Below, in pieces: positions 55,933 through 64,000 of a DNA stretch of 64,000 nt. The stretch comes from Bacteroidota bacterium. GTDB lineage: Bacteria; Bacteroidota; Bacteroidia; Bacteroidales; F082. Each line of letters begins with the position of its first letter. Positions within the stretch are counted from its first letter, which is position 1. Under the pieces are notes generated by a model. The model did no database searches, was not told the DNA's origin, and saw only the letters and a program-made list of their open reading frames with translations. The DNA is taken from NCBI GenBank assembly GCA_009773165.1, contig WOUZ01000002.1, forward strand, positions 186,001 through 250,000, written 5' to 3'. The translations under genes and the position numbers were made by a program.

Positions 55933-56792
55933 TGCAGGGCATTATACAACACAAAGTGTTGATGAACAGGAAGTTCTTCGAGCATATAACTGTATTCAAA
56001 AGATGTATTTCTCTCAGCAAAAGAGAGATTTCGGATGTATTGATATAAAATATCGTAATTGGCTGATCCTTTTTCAATCATACCGGATAAAACAACCAGC
56101 ACTGTTTCAGGGTTTAGCCGGAGTTGATCCATGCTGAAAAGCAGGAAATAAACAAAATCTTCGGGCGTGTTGAAACGAAAATTATTAACAAAGGAGAGTT
56201 TTTCATTTTTCAGCACTACCAAATCGAAACTATCATTTCTGACATGAACAAATGCTGTTTGCTCAGTTGCTTTATTCCGTTGAGCAATTAGAAGACTTTC
56301 TATCAAAACCGACTGAATATGTACCACCCGAGAGTTGGCCCAGATATCCTTTATTTTTTCCATTAAAGGATTGGAAAGGTAAAAGATATTGTGTGCATCA
56401 GCGGCTTTCATTGCGTCAGACTGTATTCTGCAATTATCCTGAAATGGCTGATTGAAAGCCAGATAGACACCTTTTTCCTTTTCCTCATATAAGGGATTTG
56501 GAACGATGGTGTTTTGAGCATGATCGATGATAACCAGCACACTATGAAAAGGATAGGTAATCCATTGACGAATCATGGAAATTTCGTCTAAAGCTGCAGC
56601 CATTTTAACTGCATTATCCAACTGTTTGATGTTGAATGCTTCCAGACCAAGATATCTGTTTTTATCTAAAGAAAAAACGACAAATGAAAAACCATCCGGC
56701 GAAAGCCGGATGGTCAGATGATAATTTCTTGTATGGTCTTCTTTAAAGGCCTTGTCGTAACGACTAATAAAAGGTCTGGAAGAAGTAATCAT
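55920..56792 (-). CDS. DUF3822 family protein
   Basis: A 290-residue soluble protein with the features of DUF3822: SPDGFSFVVFSLDKN near the N-terminus, SVLIESLLIAQRNK and VHVRNDSFDLVVLKNEKL in the middle. The fold seems to be actin/ASKHA-like in pattern, as in related families, but this is uncertain. It starts the operon with rsmD and may act with it in ribosome maturation; no biochemical evidence is known to me. Confidence 0.8.
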   Translation of the reverse strand: MITSSRPFISRYDKAFKEDHTRNYHLTIRLSPDGFSFVVFSLDKNRYLGLEAFNIKQLDNAVKMAAALDEISMIRQWITYPFHSVLVIIDHAQNTIVPNPLYEEKEKGVYLAFNQPFQDNCRIQSDAMKAADAHNIFYLSNPLMEKIKDIWANSRVVHIQSVLIESLLIAQRNKATEQTAFVHVRNDSFDLVVLKNEKLSFVNNFRFNTPEDFVYFLLFSMDQLRLNPETVLVVLSGMIEKGSANYDILYQYIRNLSFAERNTSFEYSYMLEELPVHQHFVLYNALQCEL

Positions 56793-56807
56793 GATAATGA
56801 GTTACTT

Positions 56808-57407
56808 TTACTCCCAGTTACCATCTGTCGATGGCTCTGTGAGTGAGCCAACCTTCAGGCCAGGGAATTTTTCAATTGCTTCTTCTCTCGCAACGAGGTT
56901 AAGAATACGCTGATTGTCCAAACCAGCAAGGTATACTTTGAAAGGTGCTTTAACTTCAAAAACACTCACTTTAACGCCACCACGATCGATTTCACCTGCA
57001 CCCATTTCAAAAGGAACGCCACCGGAAAAAGGTATAATTTTTAAATCTGCAAGATTAAAATTCTGATGATGTTTGAAAAGTGTATCGATAACTTTTACAT
57101 ATCCCAAAGTATCATTGATCGTTTTGGTGAAAGTTGTATCAGTTGGATCAGGAATAACATTTACAACAGGAATCTCACCTTCCTTTATGTATTGCATCAA
57201 GGAATCGAAGCTGCCTGTGTATTTACCTTTTGCATTCTTGTAAAGTGCTTGAACACTGCGAATGTCTTTCAGACGTTGTACTATTTCAACATCACGGTGT
57301 TTTTTCTCTTTCAAAAAATCAAGTGGTTGATTGATACTGTTATAAATCATGTAACCAAGAACAATGATTACCACAAATAGAACCAGTTTGATGATGTTAC
57401 TTTTCAT
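56808..57407 (-). CDS. Membrane-anchored protein of unknown function
   Basis: A 199-residue protein with one N-terminal membrane helix (IIKLVLFVVIIVLGYMIYNSI) and a periplasmic part starting with a charged helix (RDVEIVQRLKDIRSVQALYK), somewhat like pseudopilin N-termini but without a prepilin cleavage motif. It stands just upstream of the DUF3822 gene (15 nt), so it may belong to that operon. TACATTTG on the minus strand at 57437-57430 is a fitting -7 element. No family function known. Confidence 0.75.
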   Translation of the reverse strand: MKSNIIKLVLFVVIIVLGYMIYNSINQPLDFLKEKKHRDVEIVQRLKDIRSVQALYKNAKGKYTGSFDSLMQYIKEGEIPVVNVIPDPTDTTFTKTINDTLGYVKVIDTLFKHHQNFNLADLKIIPFSGGVPFEMGAGEIDRGGVKVSVFEVKAPFKVYLAGLDNQRILNLVAREEAIEKFPGLKVGSLTEPSTDGNWE

Positions 57408-57670
57408 ATTTATGAATTTTTTTCTTTTGCAAATGTATAGTTTTTATTACAACTAAAAAGCATTTAATGCGCTGTTTTATTGTTTTTCTGTTCCAAGATA
57501 ATTTATAGTCGCTTATTATTTATCCGTTTTATTATAACATAGCGGTATCAATTCATTTAATCTGACAGACAATTGAAAACTTTTGTAAACAAAGTTAATT
57601 CACAAATTAATTAACTATTATTCCTGCCTTTTGCTTCAAATAGTAATTAAAGAGGGATTTTAACAAACTA

Positions 57671-60628
57671 TTAGAAACCATTTTTATTAAGTACCTGATA
57701 CAAAACAGGCATAAGTAGCTGAGCCTTAATTGGCTTTGCAATATACCCATCGCATCCTGCTATAAAACAGGCATCTTTTTCATCGGCCATCGCAAAGGCA
57801 GTTTGAGCAATGATCGGAAGATGGGGTCTGAATTTTTTTATCGCTTTTGTTGCTTCATGACCGTTCAATCCTGGTAATTGGATATCCATTAGAACAAGGT
57901 CCAGATCGTTTATCTCATGACAAATTTCGATGGCCCTGTATCCTTCAATAGCTCTATAAACAATCATACCTGATGTTTCCAGAATAACTTTTAAAAGGTC
58001 ATAATTTGAATCAACATCTTCAACAACGAGTACTTTTTTTCCTTTTAGGTCCTTGGAAAGTTCATTTTTATGAACAAACTCAGTTTCAGTAATGAATGCT
58101 GGAATATAAGGTAAAGACACAAATACAGATGTTCCACTGCCAGCCCCAGAATCTACTCTTATATTTCCATCCATTCTTGTAACTATTTGATTTACTATAC
58201 TTAAACCAAGTCCAGCTCCGGGATAAACCATTCCACTACTTTCGTGTATTTTTGTAAAGCGCTTAAATAGCAGGTGTTGTTTCAGAATTGGAATTCCGAT
58301 GCCTGTATCTTTCATCACAATTTCAATCATCGCTTTATTATCTGAATCTTTAGCGATCTTAAATCCAAATTCAATCGATCCTTCACCAGTAAACTTGAGT
58401 GCATTGTCAAAAAGATTAATCATGATTTGTCTGATTCGCTGCTTATCGGATTGTATAATTACATCATTAGATGGTGTATTTGAAATAATTCTTAGGTGTT
58501 TCTTTCCTTTCTGATGACTAAGCTGAAGAAAATTCGGATAGAACTCTTTAAATATTTCATTGAGGTTGAGGGGCTCCTCCTGAATTGAAAAAACACCTGA
58601 TTCAATTCGGGACAGCTCTATAATATCTGCGATAAGAGTAAGCAAAGCCGAACCATTTTCCCTGATAAGTTTTACATATTTACGTGTTGTCTCTTTTGAT
58701 AGATTTTCATCTTCAAGTAGCTCGCTAAATCCAATGACAGCGTTTAAAGGGGTTCGTATTTCATGGGACATATTGCTTAAAAAAGAAGACTTGAGCTTGT
58801 CCGACTCTTCAGCTTTTTTTAATGCGTTACTAAGTTTGAGTTCAGTAAGTTTTCTTTCAGTGATATCTCTGCCAATCACAATCAAGGCTTTCCGATTTCC
58901 GTCAGGCTGAAAAAGTGGTATTTTTATTACATCAAAAACCCGCTCTTTTCCCAGGGGATCAACGATAGTTTCATCACTTCGTGTAATTTTTCGTTGCTGC
59001 CAGGCTTCCTCGTCTGATACCACGCAGGCTCTGAAGGCAATTTCATTTGAAGGACTAAAAGGAATAAGATCGATATCAGTTTTTCCCTTATAATCGATGC
59101 CAACAAGGCTAAAAATCTCCAGATCTGACTCGTTGGCAATGAGCCAACGGCCAAACCCGTCTTTGAAGCAAATAATATCAGGTAGAGCATTGATTAGAAG
59201 CGAGAGTTTTTCTTCGTGTTCTGCTATTATTGAGTTGCTTGAAGCGAGTTCGTCTCTGGCTTGTTCAAGCAATTTGTTTTGTCCTTGCAAAAGCTGATTG
59301 ATTTTTTTATGTTTTTTATACATGTTAAAATAAAGGAGCAATGCAACAAGTAAAATAAACAAGGTTAAATAACTGAAATACAATAATATTTTGTCAAGTT
59401 TGTTTTTTTCTTTTTGTTCGTCAAGGATCTTCGTTTGAGCTACATGTTCCTTTTTAAGTGTTGTTACCTCATCAACTTTCTTTTCCACTTCAAAACGCGC
59501 CTGTAGGTTCGCAACGGCTGTTGAATCGAAAAGTTCTTTCACTGAGTCGAATAAGGAATGGTAGGTTTTTAACACTTTAAACGCTTCTGCTTGATTACCA
59601 AGCACATCCCAACTTTTGTAGAGTTCTTTAAGTACTTTTATTCGTAATTCATTATCAGGAAAATAAGTGAAATCTTCTTCTGCTTTTAAAAAGGCGTTTA
59701 GTGCTTGCCTGTTGTTGTTGTTCAGGAGATGTGTCTTTCCAATACCTAACCACGAGCGGGCACGTGGTCGATCAAGTTGCTCAAATATTTTTAATGATTT
59801 GATCAAATGGAAAAAAGCACTATCAACCTGGCCTGTCTCTAAATAAATATTACCAATATTGAGATGGGCATTTCCCATGCCAACGCTGTCATTTAATTTT
59901 TTCCCAATCGTAATACAATCAGCAAACAGCTCAATCGCTTCAATATAGTTGCCCTCGGCATGGCTAATAAGTCCTAAATTGTTTTGCGAAGTCAACATCG
60001 ATGACTCATCATTTACTTCTTCAGCTATCGTATAAGCTGTTTTAAAATAGGTTGCAGATTTATCGTATGCATTTAATTTATAATACATAGCGCCAATATT
60101 ATTGTTGTTTCTGCCTATGCTCTCTTTGTTTCCAATCAATGTATTTATTTGCAATGCCTTGTTATAATATTCAATAGCCTTGACATATTGACCAAAGTCG
60201 CTGTATAAAACACCGTAATTATTATACAGTTTTGCCATCTCAATACTATCCGGAATTTGTGCATAAAGAACTAAAGCAGAGTCGTAATATGGAACAGCAA
60301 CATCAATTTGGGATAGATAATAAGCAGCCACGCCGGCACTCTTGTACGATTTAGCAAGGGATGCCGGATTTTCAATTTTTTTCGCATACTTAATTGCTTG
60401 TAAGCTAAGATCAAGTGATTTTTGGGGAGCCTTTATGTTAAAAGTTTTAGCCAGATATAAATAGTCTTCCAAAGTTTCTGGTGTCTGTTCTTCGGTTTGG
60501 AAACGGGTGTTTTCAGAATTGGTAACAGAATCACCCTGGCTATATACATCGGGTCTTATTATGGCTAATAATAATATAAGGCAATGAATGAGATAAGATT
60601 TCAAAAAACTTTTTTTAAGACATTTCAT
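57671..60628 (-). CDS. TPR-PAS hybrid sensor histidine kinase with C-terminal receiver
   Basis: A 985-residue protein: signal peptide or N-terminal anchor, TPR repeats over about residues 75-330, one membrane segment near 425-445, a coiled coil, a PAS domain at about 480-600 (LINALPDIICFKDG... VIGRDITERK), HisKA with H622 (NMSHEIRTPLNA), HATPase (DNALKFTG, DTGIGI, GAGLGLSI) and a receiver with phosphoacceptor D915 (LVLMDIQLPGLNG) and the Lys of IAKPI. It has no DNA-binding output domain. Its ATG overlaps the stop of the preceding HSDR_N-type gene (ATGA), so both are translated together. Confidence 0.93.
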   Translation of the reverse strand: MKCLKKSFLKSYLIHCLILLLAIIRPDVYSQGDSVTNSENTRFQTEEQTPETLEDYLYLAKTFNIKAPQKSLDLSLQAIKYAKKIENPASLAKSYKSAGVAAYYLSQIDVAVPYYDSALVLYAQIPDSIEMAKLYNNYGVLYSDFGQYVKAIEYYNKALQINTLIGNKESIGRNNNNIGAMYYKLNAYDKSATYFKTAYTIAEEVNDESSMLTSQNNLGLISHAEGNYIEAIELFADCITIGKKLNDSVGMGNAHLNIGNIYLETGQVDSAFFHLIKSLKIFEQLDRPRARSWLGIGKTHLLNNNNRQALNAFLKAEEDFTYFPDNELRIKVLKELYKSWDVLGNQAEAFKVLKTYHSLFDSVKELFDSTAVANLQARFEVEKKVDEVTTLKKEHVAQTKILDEQKEKNKLDKILLYFSYLTLFILLVALLLYFNMYKKHKKINQLLQGQNKLLEQARDELASSNSIIAEHEEKLSLLINALPDIICFKDGFGRWLIANESDLEIFSLVGIDYKGKTDIDLIPFSPSNEIAFRACVVSDEEAWQQRKITRSDETIVDPLGKERVFDVIKIPLFQPDGNRKALIVIGRDITERKLTELKLSNALKKAEESDKLKSSFLSNMSHEIRTPLNAVIGFSELLEDENLSKETTRKYVKLIRENGSALLTLIADIIELSRIESGVFSIQEEPLNLNEIFKEFYPNFLQLSHQKGKKHLRIISNTPSNDVIIQSDKQRIRQIMINLFDNALKFTGEGSIEFGFKIAKDSDNKAMIEIVMKDTGIGIPILKQHLLFKRFTKIHESSGMVYPGAGLGLSIVNQIVTRMDGNIRVDSGAGSGTSVFVSLPYIPAFITETEFVHKNELSKDLKGKKVLVVEDVDSNYDLLKVILETSGMIVYRAIEGYRAIEICHEINDLDLVLMDIQLPGLNGHEATKAIKKFRPHLPIIAQTAFAMADEKDACFIAGCDGYIAKPIKAQLLMPVLYQVLNKNGF

Positions 60629-61089
60629 AACGTAGGATTTTTAGATTCTGAATCCAATTTTAACATTGATTTGTATTCAGGAATATGATCCAGAAAGTAA
60701 ATTTTATCATTGAGATAGTCGTATTGAATGCAATATTGAACATATCCGTTGGTTAAAAGCAGGTAGCGAACCTGAAGCGCCATATTGTAGCGTGATGCCT
60801 GATCCAGAACGGCCTGGGTAACGGGGATATGTTTGGCTTTGCATTCAACTATCATCAGGGGTTTTGCTTCAGGAGAAAAAACGACTATATCACATCTTTT
60901 ATCTAATTGGTTTAAACGAAGTGAATGCTCAACGGAGATGAGGCCTGAAGGCATTTCTAAATCAGTAATCAATTGATACAATGTGGTTTGTCTGACTTCT
61001 TCTTCGGGAGTAAGAGCAACATATTTGCGCCGTACAGGATCGAAGACTTCTTTTTTCCCTTCGTTTTCACGAGTTTTAAACCATTGCAT
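60625..61089 (-). CDS. HSDR_N-type (PD-(D/E)XK nuclease-like) protein
   Basis: A 154-residue protein resembling the N-terminal nuclease domain of type I restriction HsdR. The core is D67 (RCDIVVF), E82-x-K84 (VECKAK) and Q97, with E30/E31 possibly completing the site. It lacks the helicase domains, and no hsdM or hsdS gene is near. Stand-alone proteins of this kind are common in Bacteroidota and of unknown role. Start codon at 61089; coupled by a 4-nt overlap to the large sensor kinase gene. Confidence 0.85.
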   Translation of the reverse strand: MQWFKTRENEGKKEVFDPVRRKYVALTPEEEVRQTTLYQLITDLEMPSGLISVEHSLRLNQLDKRCDIVVFSPEAKPLMIVECKAKHIPVTQAVLDQASRYNMALQVRYLLLTNGYVQYCIQYDYLNDKIYFLDHIPEYKSMLKLDSESKNPTL

Positions 61090-61434
61090 ATGCCTGATCG
61101 ATAAGCTTATAAATTAGCGTAAAAGTACATTTTTTCCAGGATGACCATGCTAGATTTCTCAAGATAATTCTCAGTTTTTATAACTTAGTTTTCTATTTTT
61201 AATATCCTCACATTGGTTTTTTCAGATGTCTATCTTGTTGATCGCTTTGCAATTATTAGTAATTCTGAACAGGTGTATTAGGGATTATGGATATCATGTT
61301 GATGTTTGATTTGCTTAGAGAAAAGTAAATTTTTACTACATTTGTGCAAGAAAATCACGCTGATGCTCTGGTAATTTATCCATCGATGCGATGTAAGTAT
61401 CGCAGTAATGGAACTATTCTATGGATCTCTTCAC
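61090..61434. other. Intergenic region upstream of the AMP nucleosidase gene
   Basis: Contains TACATTTG at 61337-61344, a good -7 element for the AMP nucleosidase gene, with TTTG at 61310-61313 at a long 23-nt spacing. The minus-strand promoter of the HSDR_N/kinase operon must also lie here; TACTTTTA near 61126 is only a weak candidate. No coding frame is apparent. Confidence 0.5.
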
Positions 61435-62205
61435 ATGAAAACCAAAAAAGAAATTATCGAAAACTGGCTTCCCCGCTATACGGGTCAGTCTTTAAGCTCG
61501 TTTGGAGAATATATACTCCTTACCAACTTCAATCATTACCTCGAACTGTTTGCCGAGTGGCACAACGTCCCAATTGTTGGCAAGTATAGTCCGATGCCCT
61601 GTGCTACTTCGGGTGATATTACCATCATTAATTTTAGCATGGGAAGTGCCAATGCTGCTACAATTATGGATTTACTGGGAGCGATTCATCCTAAAGCTGT
61701 TTTATTTCTTGGTAAATGTGGTGGATTGAAGAAAAAGAACAACGTTGGAGATTTCATTTTACCGATTGCCGCGATAAGAGGAGAAGGAACTTCTAATGAC
61801 TACCTGCCTGTTGAAGTGCCTGCTTTACCAGCATTTAGCCTGCAAAAAGCCATTTCGAGTGCTATTCGTGATCATGGAAGAGACTATTGGACAGGAACTG
61901 TTTACACTACAAACCGCAGGGTTTGGGAGCATGATGATGAATTCAAGGAATATTTGATCAAAACAAGGAGCATGGCTGTTGATATGGAGACAGCGACAAT
62001 CTTTGTTGTTGGATTTGCAAATGAAATACCGACAGGAGCACTATTATTGGTATCGGATCAACCGATGGTACCTGAAGGCGTTAAAACATCAGAAAGCGAC
62101 AAAAAGGTTAACCAACGCTTTGTAAATGAACATCTTAAAATTGGCATTGAATCGCTTGAGCAACTTATTAATAATGGTTCAACAGTTAAGCATCTGCGTT
62201 TTTAA
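61435..62205 (+). CDS. amn: AMP nucleosidase
   Basis: Splits AMP into adenine and ribose 5-phosphate. The 256-residue protein from the ATG at 61435 is the short form found in Bacteroidota, homologous to the C-terminal catalytic part of the E. coli enzyme. Motifs: FSMGSANAATIMDLL, LFLGKCGGLKKKNNVGDF (phosphate/ribose site), AVDMETATIF and LLVSDQP with the catalytic Asp of the nucleoside phosphorylase superfamily. An ATG at 61408 would add nine residues. holA follows after 2 nt. Confidence 0.9.
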   Translation: MKTKKEIIENWLPRYTGQSLSSFGEYILLTNFNHYLELFAEWHNVPIVGKYSPMPCATSGDITIINFSMGSANAATIMDLLGAIHPKAVLFLGKCGGLKKKNNVGDFILPIAAIRGEGTSNDYLPVEVPALPAFSLQKAISSAIRDHGRDYWTGTVYTTNRRVWEHDDEFKEYLIKTRSMAVDMETATIFVVGFANEIPTGALLLVSDQPMVPEGVKTSESDKKVNQRFVNEHLKIGIESLEQLINNGSTVKHLRF

Positions 62206-62207
62206 TT

Positions 62208-63212
62208 ATGGCCATCACCTACGAGCAAATTATTTCAGGCATTCGTAATAAAGTGTTTCATCCCCTGTATTTTTTAATGGGTGAAGAATCTTATTTTATT
62301 GATTCTATTACTGAAATGTTGGAAGAGCATGTGCTCGAGGAGTCATACAAAGCTTTCAATCTGCTTGTAATGTATGGCAGAGATGTGGATGCAATGACCA
62401 TCGTTAACCAGGCTCGTGCCTATCCTATGTCGGGTAATTACCTGTTGCTCATTGTAAAGGAGGCTCAAGACGTTAAGGATATTGAAAAACTTGAACCCTT
62501 TCTGGGGACCTTTCCTGAGAGCACAATTTTAGTCATCAATTATAAGTATAAAAAAATTGATGGCAGGAAGAGTTTTGCCAAAACAATCGATAAGAAAGGA
62601 ATACTTTTTGAAGCTAAAAAGCTTTACGACAATAATATACCAGAATGGATCAATAAGTATTTGCAGCAACGGTCATACACCATCAGTCCAAATGCAGCTC
62701 AAATAATGGCCGATTATCTCGGCAATGATTTGCATAAGATACGGAACGAAATAGAAAAACTGATGATTTCGTTACCTGTTGGCTCAAAAGTTACTGAGAA
62801 TGAAGTGGAGTCAAAAATTGGTATTTCGAAGGATTTTAATGTCTTCGAACTTCAAAAAGCTATTGGCAGGAAGGACATCGTTAAGGCAAACCAGATTATT
62901 AATTATTTTGGAGCCAACAAAAAGGATAACCCGATAATGATGGTGGTAATTATCCTTTTTTCATTTTTTGTTAAAGTGTTAAAGTATCACTATACGGCTG
63001 ATAAATCAAAGAATAACATTGCAAGTGTACTTGGAGTGAATCCCTTTTTTGTTGGTGATTATCAGGAGGCTGCTTCCAATTACAGCATTGCCTCGATCGT
63101 AAATATTATTGCTGTACTAAGAGAATATGATCTAAAATCAAAAGGTTACGGAAGTAATTCCGTCGACGATGCTGAGCTTTATCAGGAAATGATGTACAAG
63201 ATTTTACATTAA
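62208..63212 (+). CDS. holA: DNA polymerase III subunit delta
   Basis: Delta opens the beta sliding clamp within the clamp loader. The 334-residue protein has the expected N-terminal HPLYFLMGEESYFIDSI, the central FAKTIDKKG region and DYLGNDLHKIRNEIEKL, plus a helical collar domain. Starts 2 nt after the AMP nucleosidase stop, so the two are probably cotranscribed. Identification by overall pattern and family length. Confidence 0.92.
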   Translation: MAITYEQIISGIRNKVFHPLYFLMGEESYFIDSITEMLEEHVLEESYKAFNLLVMYGRDVDAMTIVNQARAYPMSGNYLLLIVKEAQDVKDIEKLEPFLGTFPESTILVINYKYKKIDGRKSFAKTIDKKGILFEAKKLYDNNIPEWINKYLQQRSYTISPNAAQIMADYLGNDLHKIRNEIEKLMISLPVGSKVTENEVESKIGISKDFNVFELQKAIGRKDIVKANQIINYFGANKKDNPIMMVVIILFSFFVKVLKYHYTADKSKNNIASVLGVNPFFVGDYQEAASNYSIASIVNIIAVLREYDLKSKGYGSNSVDDAELYQEMMYKILH

Positions 63213-63242
63213 GCCAAGCACTATTTGTTGGTAAACTATCAC

Positions 63243-64000
63243 TTAAAGTGTCTTGTGGATGATTGTTGCTGCTGCCTGTGCTGTTGGCATTATTACTAAA
63301 TCATTGATGTTCACATGTGCCGGGACAGAGGCGCAATACCATATTGCATCAGCTACATCATTGGAATTCAATGGCTTAAATCCTTTATAAACATTTGCTG
63401 CTCGGGCACTATCGCCATGAAACCTAACTTCGGAGAATTCAGTTTCCACAGCGCCAGGTGCAATTTGAGTGACCCTGATTCCATAAGAAACCAGGTCCAT
63501 CCGCATTGCTTTTGTAAGTCCGTCAACGGCATGTTTAGTGGCACAATAAACATTACCATTGGGATATGCCTCTTTTCCTGCAATCGATCCCAAATTAATG
63601 ATATGTCCAAAACCTTGTTCCACCATCATGGGGGAAATTGATCGGGTGATGTAAAGCAACCCTTTGAGATTGGTGTCAATCATGCGTTCCCAATCGTCAA
63701 TAGCTCCCGATTGTATTGGATCGAGTCCCGAAGCCAAGCCGGCATTATTAATTAACAAATCAGGTGTGATGGCATTTGTTTGTAGAAATTCCGCTAATAC
63801 AGGTCCGGAAACAGCTTGAGTCACATCGAGCTTAACAGGATAGACATTTATCCCATATTTTTCTACTAACTCAGTTTTTAAGGCCTCTAGTCGCTCAATT
63901 CTTCTTGCTGTTACGACGAGATTCCAACCTTGTTCGGCAAATTTCTCAGCGCAGGCACGACCTATTCCGCTGCTTGCTCCAGTAATAATGACTGTTTTCA
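63243..64000 (-). CDS. SDR family NAD(P)-dependent oxidoreductase (first base cut off by the window)
   Basis: A short-chain dehydrogenase of 252 residues if the missing base at 64001 completes an ATG. The sequence begins with (M)KTVIITGASSGIGRAC, the Rossmann cofactor motif, followed by NNAGLASG, the catalytic Ser in INLGSIAG and the YCATK of the Tyr-x3-Lys pair. The coding frame is open through to the edge, so a start at 63824 would cut off the cofactor site and is wrong. The pattern resembles YdfG-type serine/3-hydroxy acid dehydrogenases; the substrate is unknown. Confidence 0.92.
   Translation of the reverse strand, partial: KTVIITGASSGIGRACAEKFAEQGWNLVVTARRIERLEALKTELVEKYGINVYPVKLDVTQAVSGPVLAEFLQTNAITPDLLINNAGLASGLDPIQSGAIDDWERMIDTNLKGLLYITRSISPMMVEQGFGHIINLGSIAGKEAYPNGNVYCATKHAVDGLTKAMRMDLVSYGIRVTQIAPGAVETEFSEVRFHGDSARAANVYKGFKPLNSNDVADAIWYCASVPAHVNINDLVIMPTAQAAATIIHKTL

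Noticed and set aside
60625-61089. Type I restriction system
   Set aside because: Only the HSDR_N-like domain is present; there are no helicase domains and no methylase or specificity subunit genes.
63243-63824. SDR gene starting at the internal ATG at 63824
   Set aside because: The frame remains open to the window edge and encodes the GASSGIG cofactor motif upstream, so the true start lies one base outside the window.
1-64000. CRISPR array, prophage, insertion sequence or integron
   Set aside because: No regularly spaced repeats, transposase, integrase or phage structural genes were seen anywhere in the window.

Overview
The window looks like chromosomal DNA of an AT-rich, probably anaerobic member of the Bacteroidota. 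The evidence is two SusC/SusD outer-membrane pairs, a protein with a type IX secretion (Por) sorting domain, Bacteroidota-restricted families (DUF3822 beside rsmD, DUF5606, DUF2795, DUF2279, short AMP nucleosidase), promoters of the TTTG-N19-TAnnTTTG type, few Shine-Dalgarno sequences and a tRNA without encoded CCA. Anaerobic, ferredoxin-linked metabolism is suggested by an aldehyde:ferredoxin oxidoreductase with a polyferredoxin and by a 2-oxoacid:acceptor oxidoreductase. No prophage, transposon, CRISPR array or recognisable defence island is visible.

Layout. 1-8.5 kb: tail of an unknown gene, lipoprotein MsrB, a TPR histidine kinase followed by a receiver-kinase hybrid, a glycosyltransferase, EttA and a WbuC cupin. 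8.6-16.3 kb: NhaD-type antiporter, hisS, two MIO-type aromatic amino-acid ammonia-lyases flanking an antisense thioredoxin-like gene, and two small membrane proteins. 16.4-28.9 kb: two SusC/SusD pairs with matching leaders, separated by the oppositely oriented ferredoxin/aldehyde oxidoreductase operon. 29-35.8 kb: T9SS cargo protein, initiator tRNA, era, der, an Hsp15-like S4 protein, an exo/endonuclease-family lipoprotein, a degenerate response regulator, an orphan ThiS and an FtsE-like ATPase. 35.8-43.3 kb: two glycosyltransferases, murB, DUF2752/TM2 membrane proteins, pyrD, DUF5606, DUF2279 and a PabA/TrpG glutaminase. 43.4-49.8 kb: a porin convergent with a tightly packed operon encoding a sodium:solute symporter, a family III CoA-transferase and a two-subunit 2-oxoacid oxidoreductase. 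50-57.4 kb: CDF transporter, unknown secreted protein, methyltransferase, ABC ATPase, PduO adenosyltransferase, DUF2795, rsmD, DUF3822 and a membrane-anchored protein. 57.7-64 kb: a large TPR-PAS-kinase-receiver coupled to an HSDR_N nuclease-like gene, AMP nucleosidase, holA and an SDR oxidoreductase cut by the window end by a single base.

How it fits together (inference). Histidine or aromatic amino-acid deamination, 2-oxoacid oxidation to acyl-CoA, CoA transfer and aldehyde oxidation are all steps expected of an amino-acid or organic-acid fermenter. The SSS/CoA-transferase/oxidoreductase operon is the best candidate here for an uncharacterised pathway. Most of the rest is ordinary housekeeping. 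The more unusual observations are regulatory: hairpin terminators placed just ahead of pyrD and inside the leader of the second SusC gene, a terminator nested in a convergent coding region, and signalling proteins with degenerate receiver-like domains.
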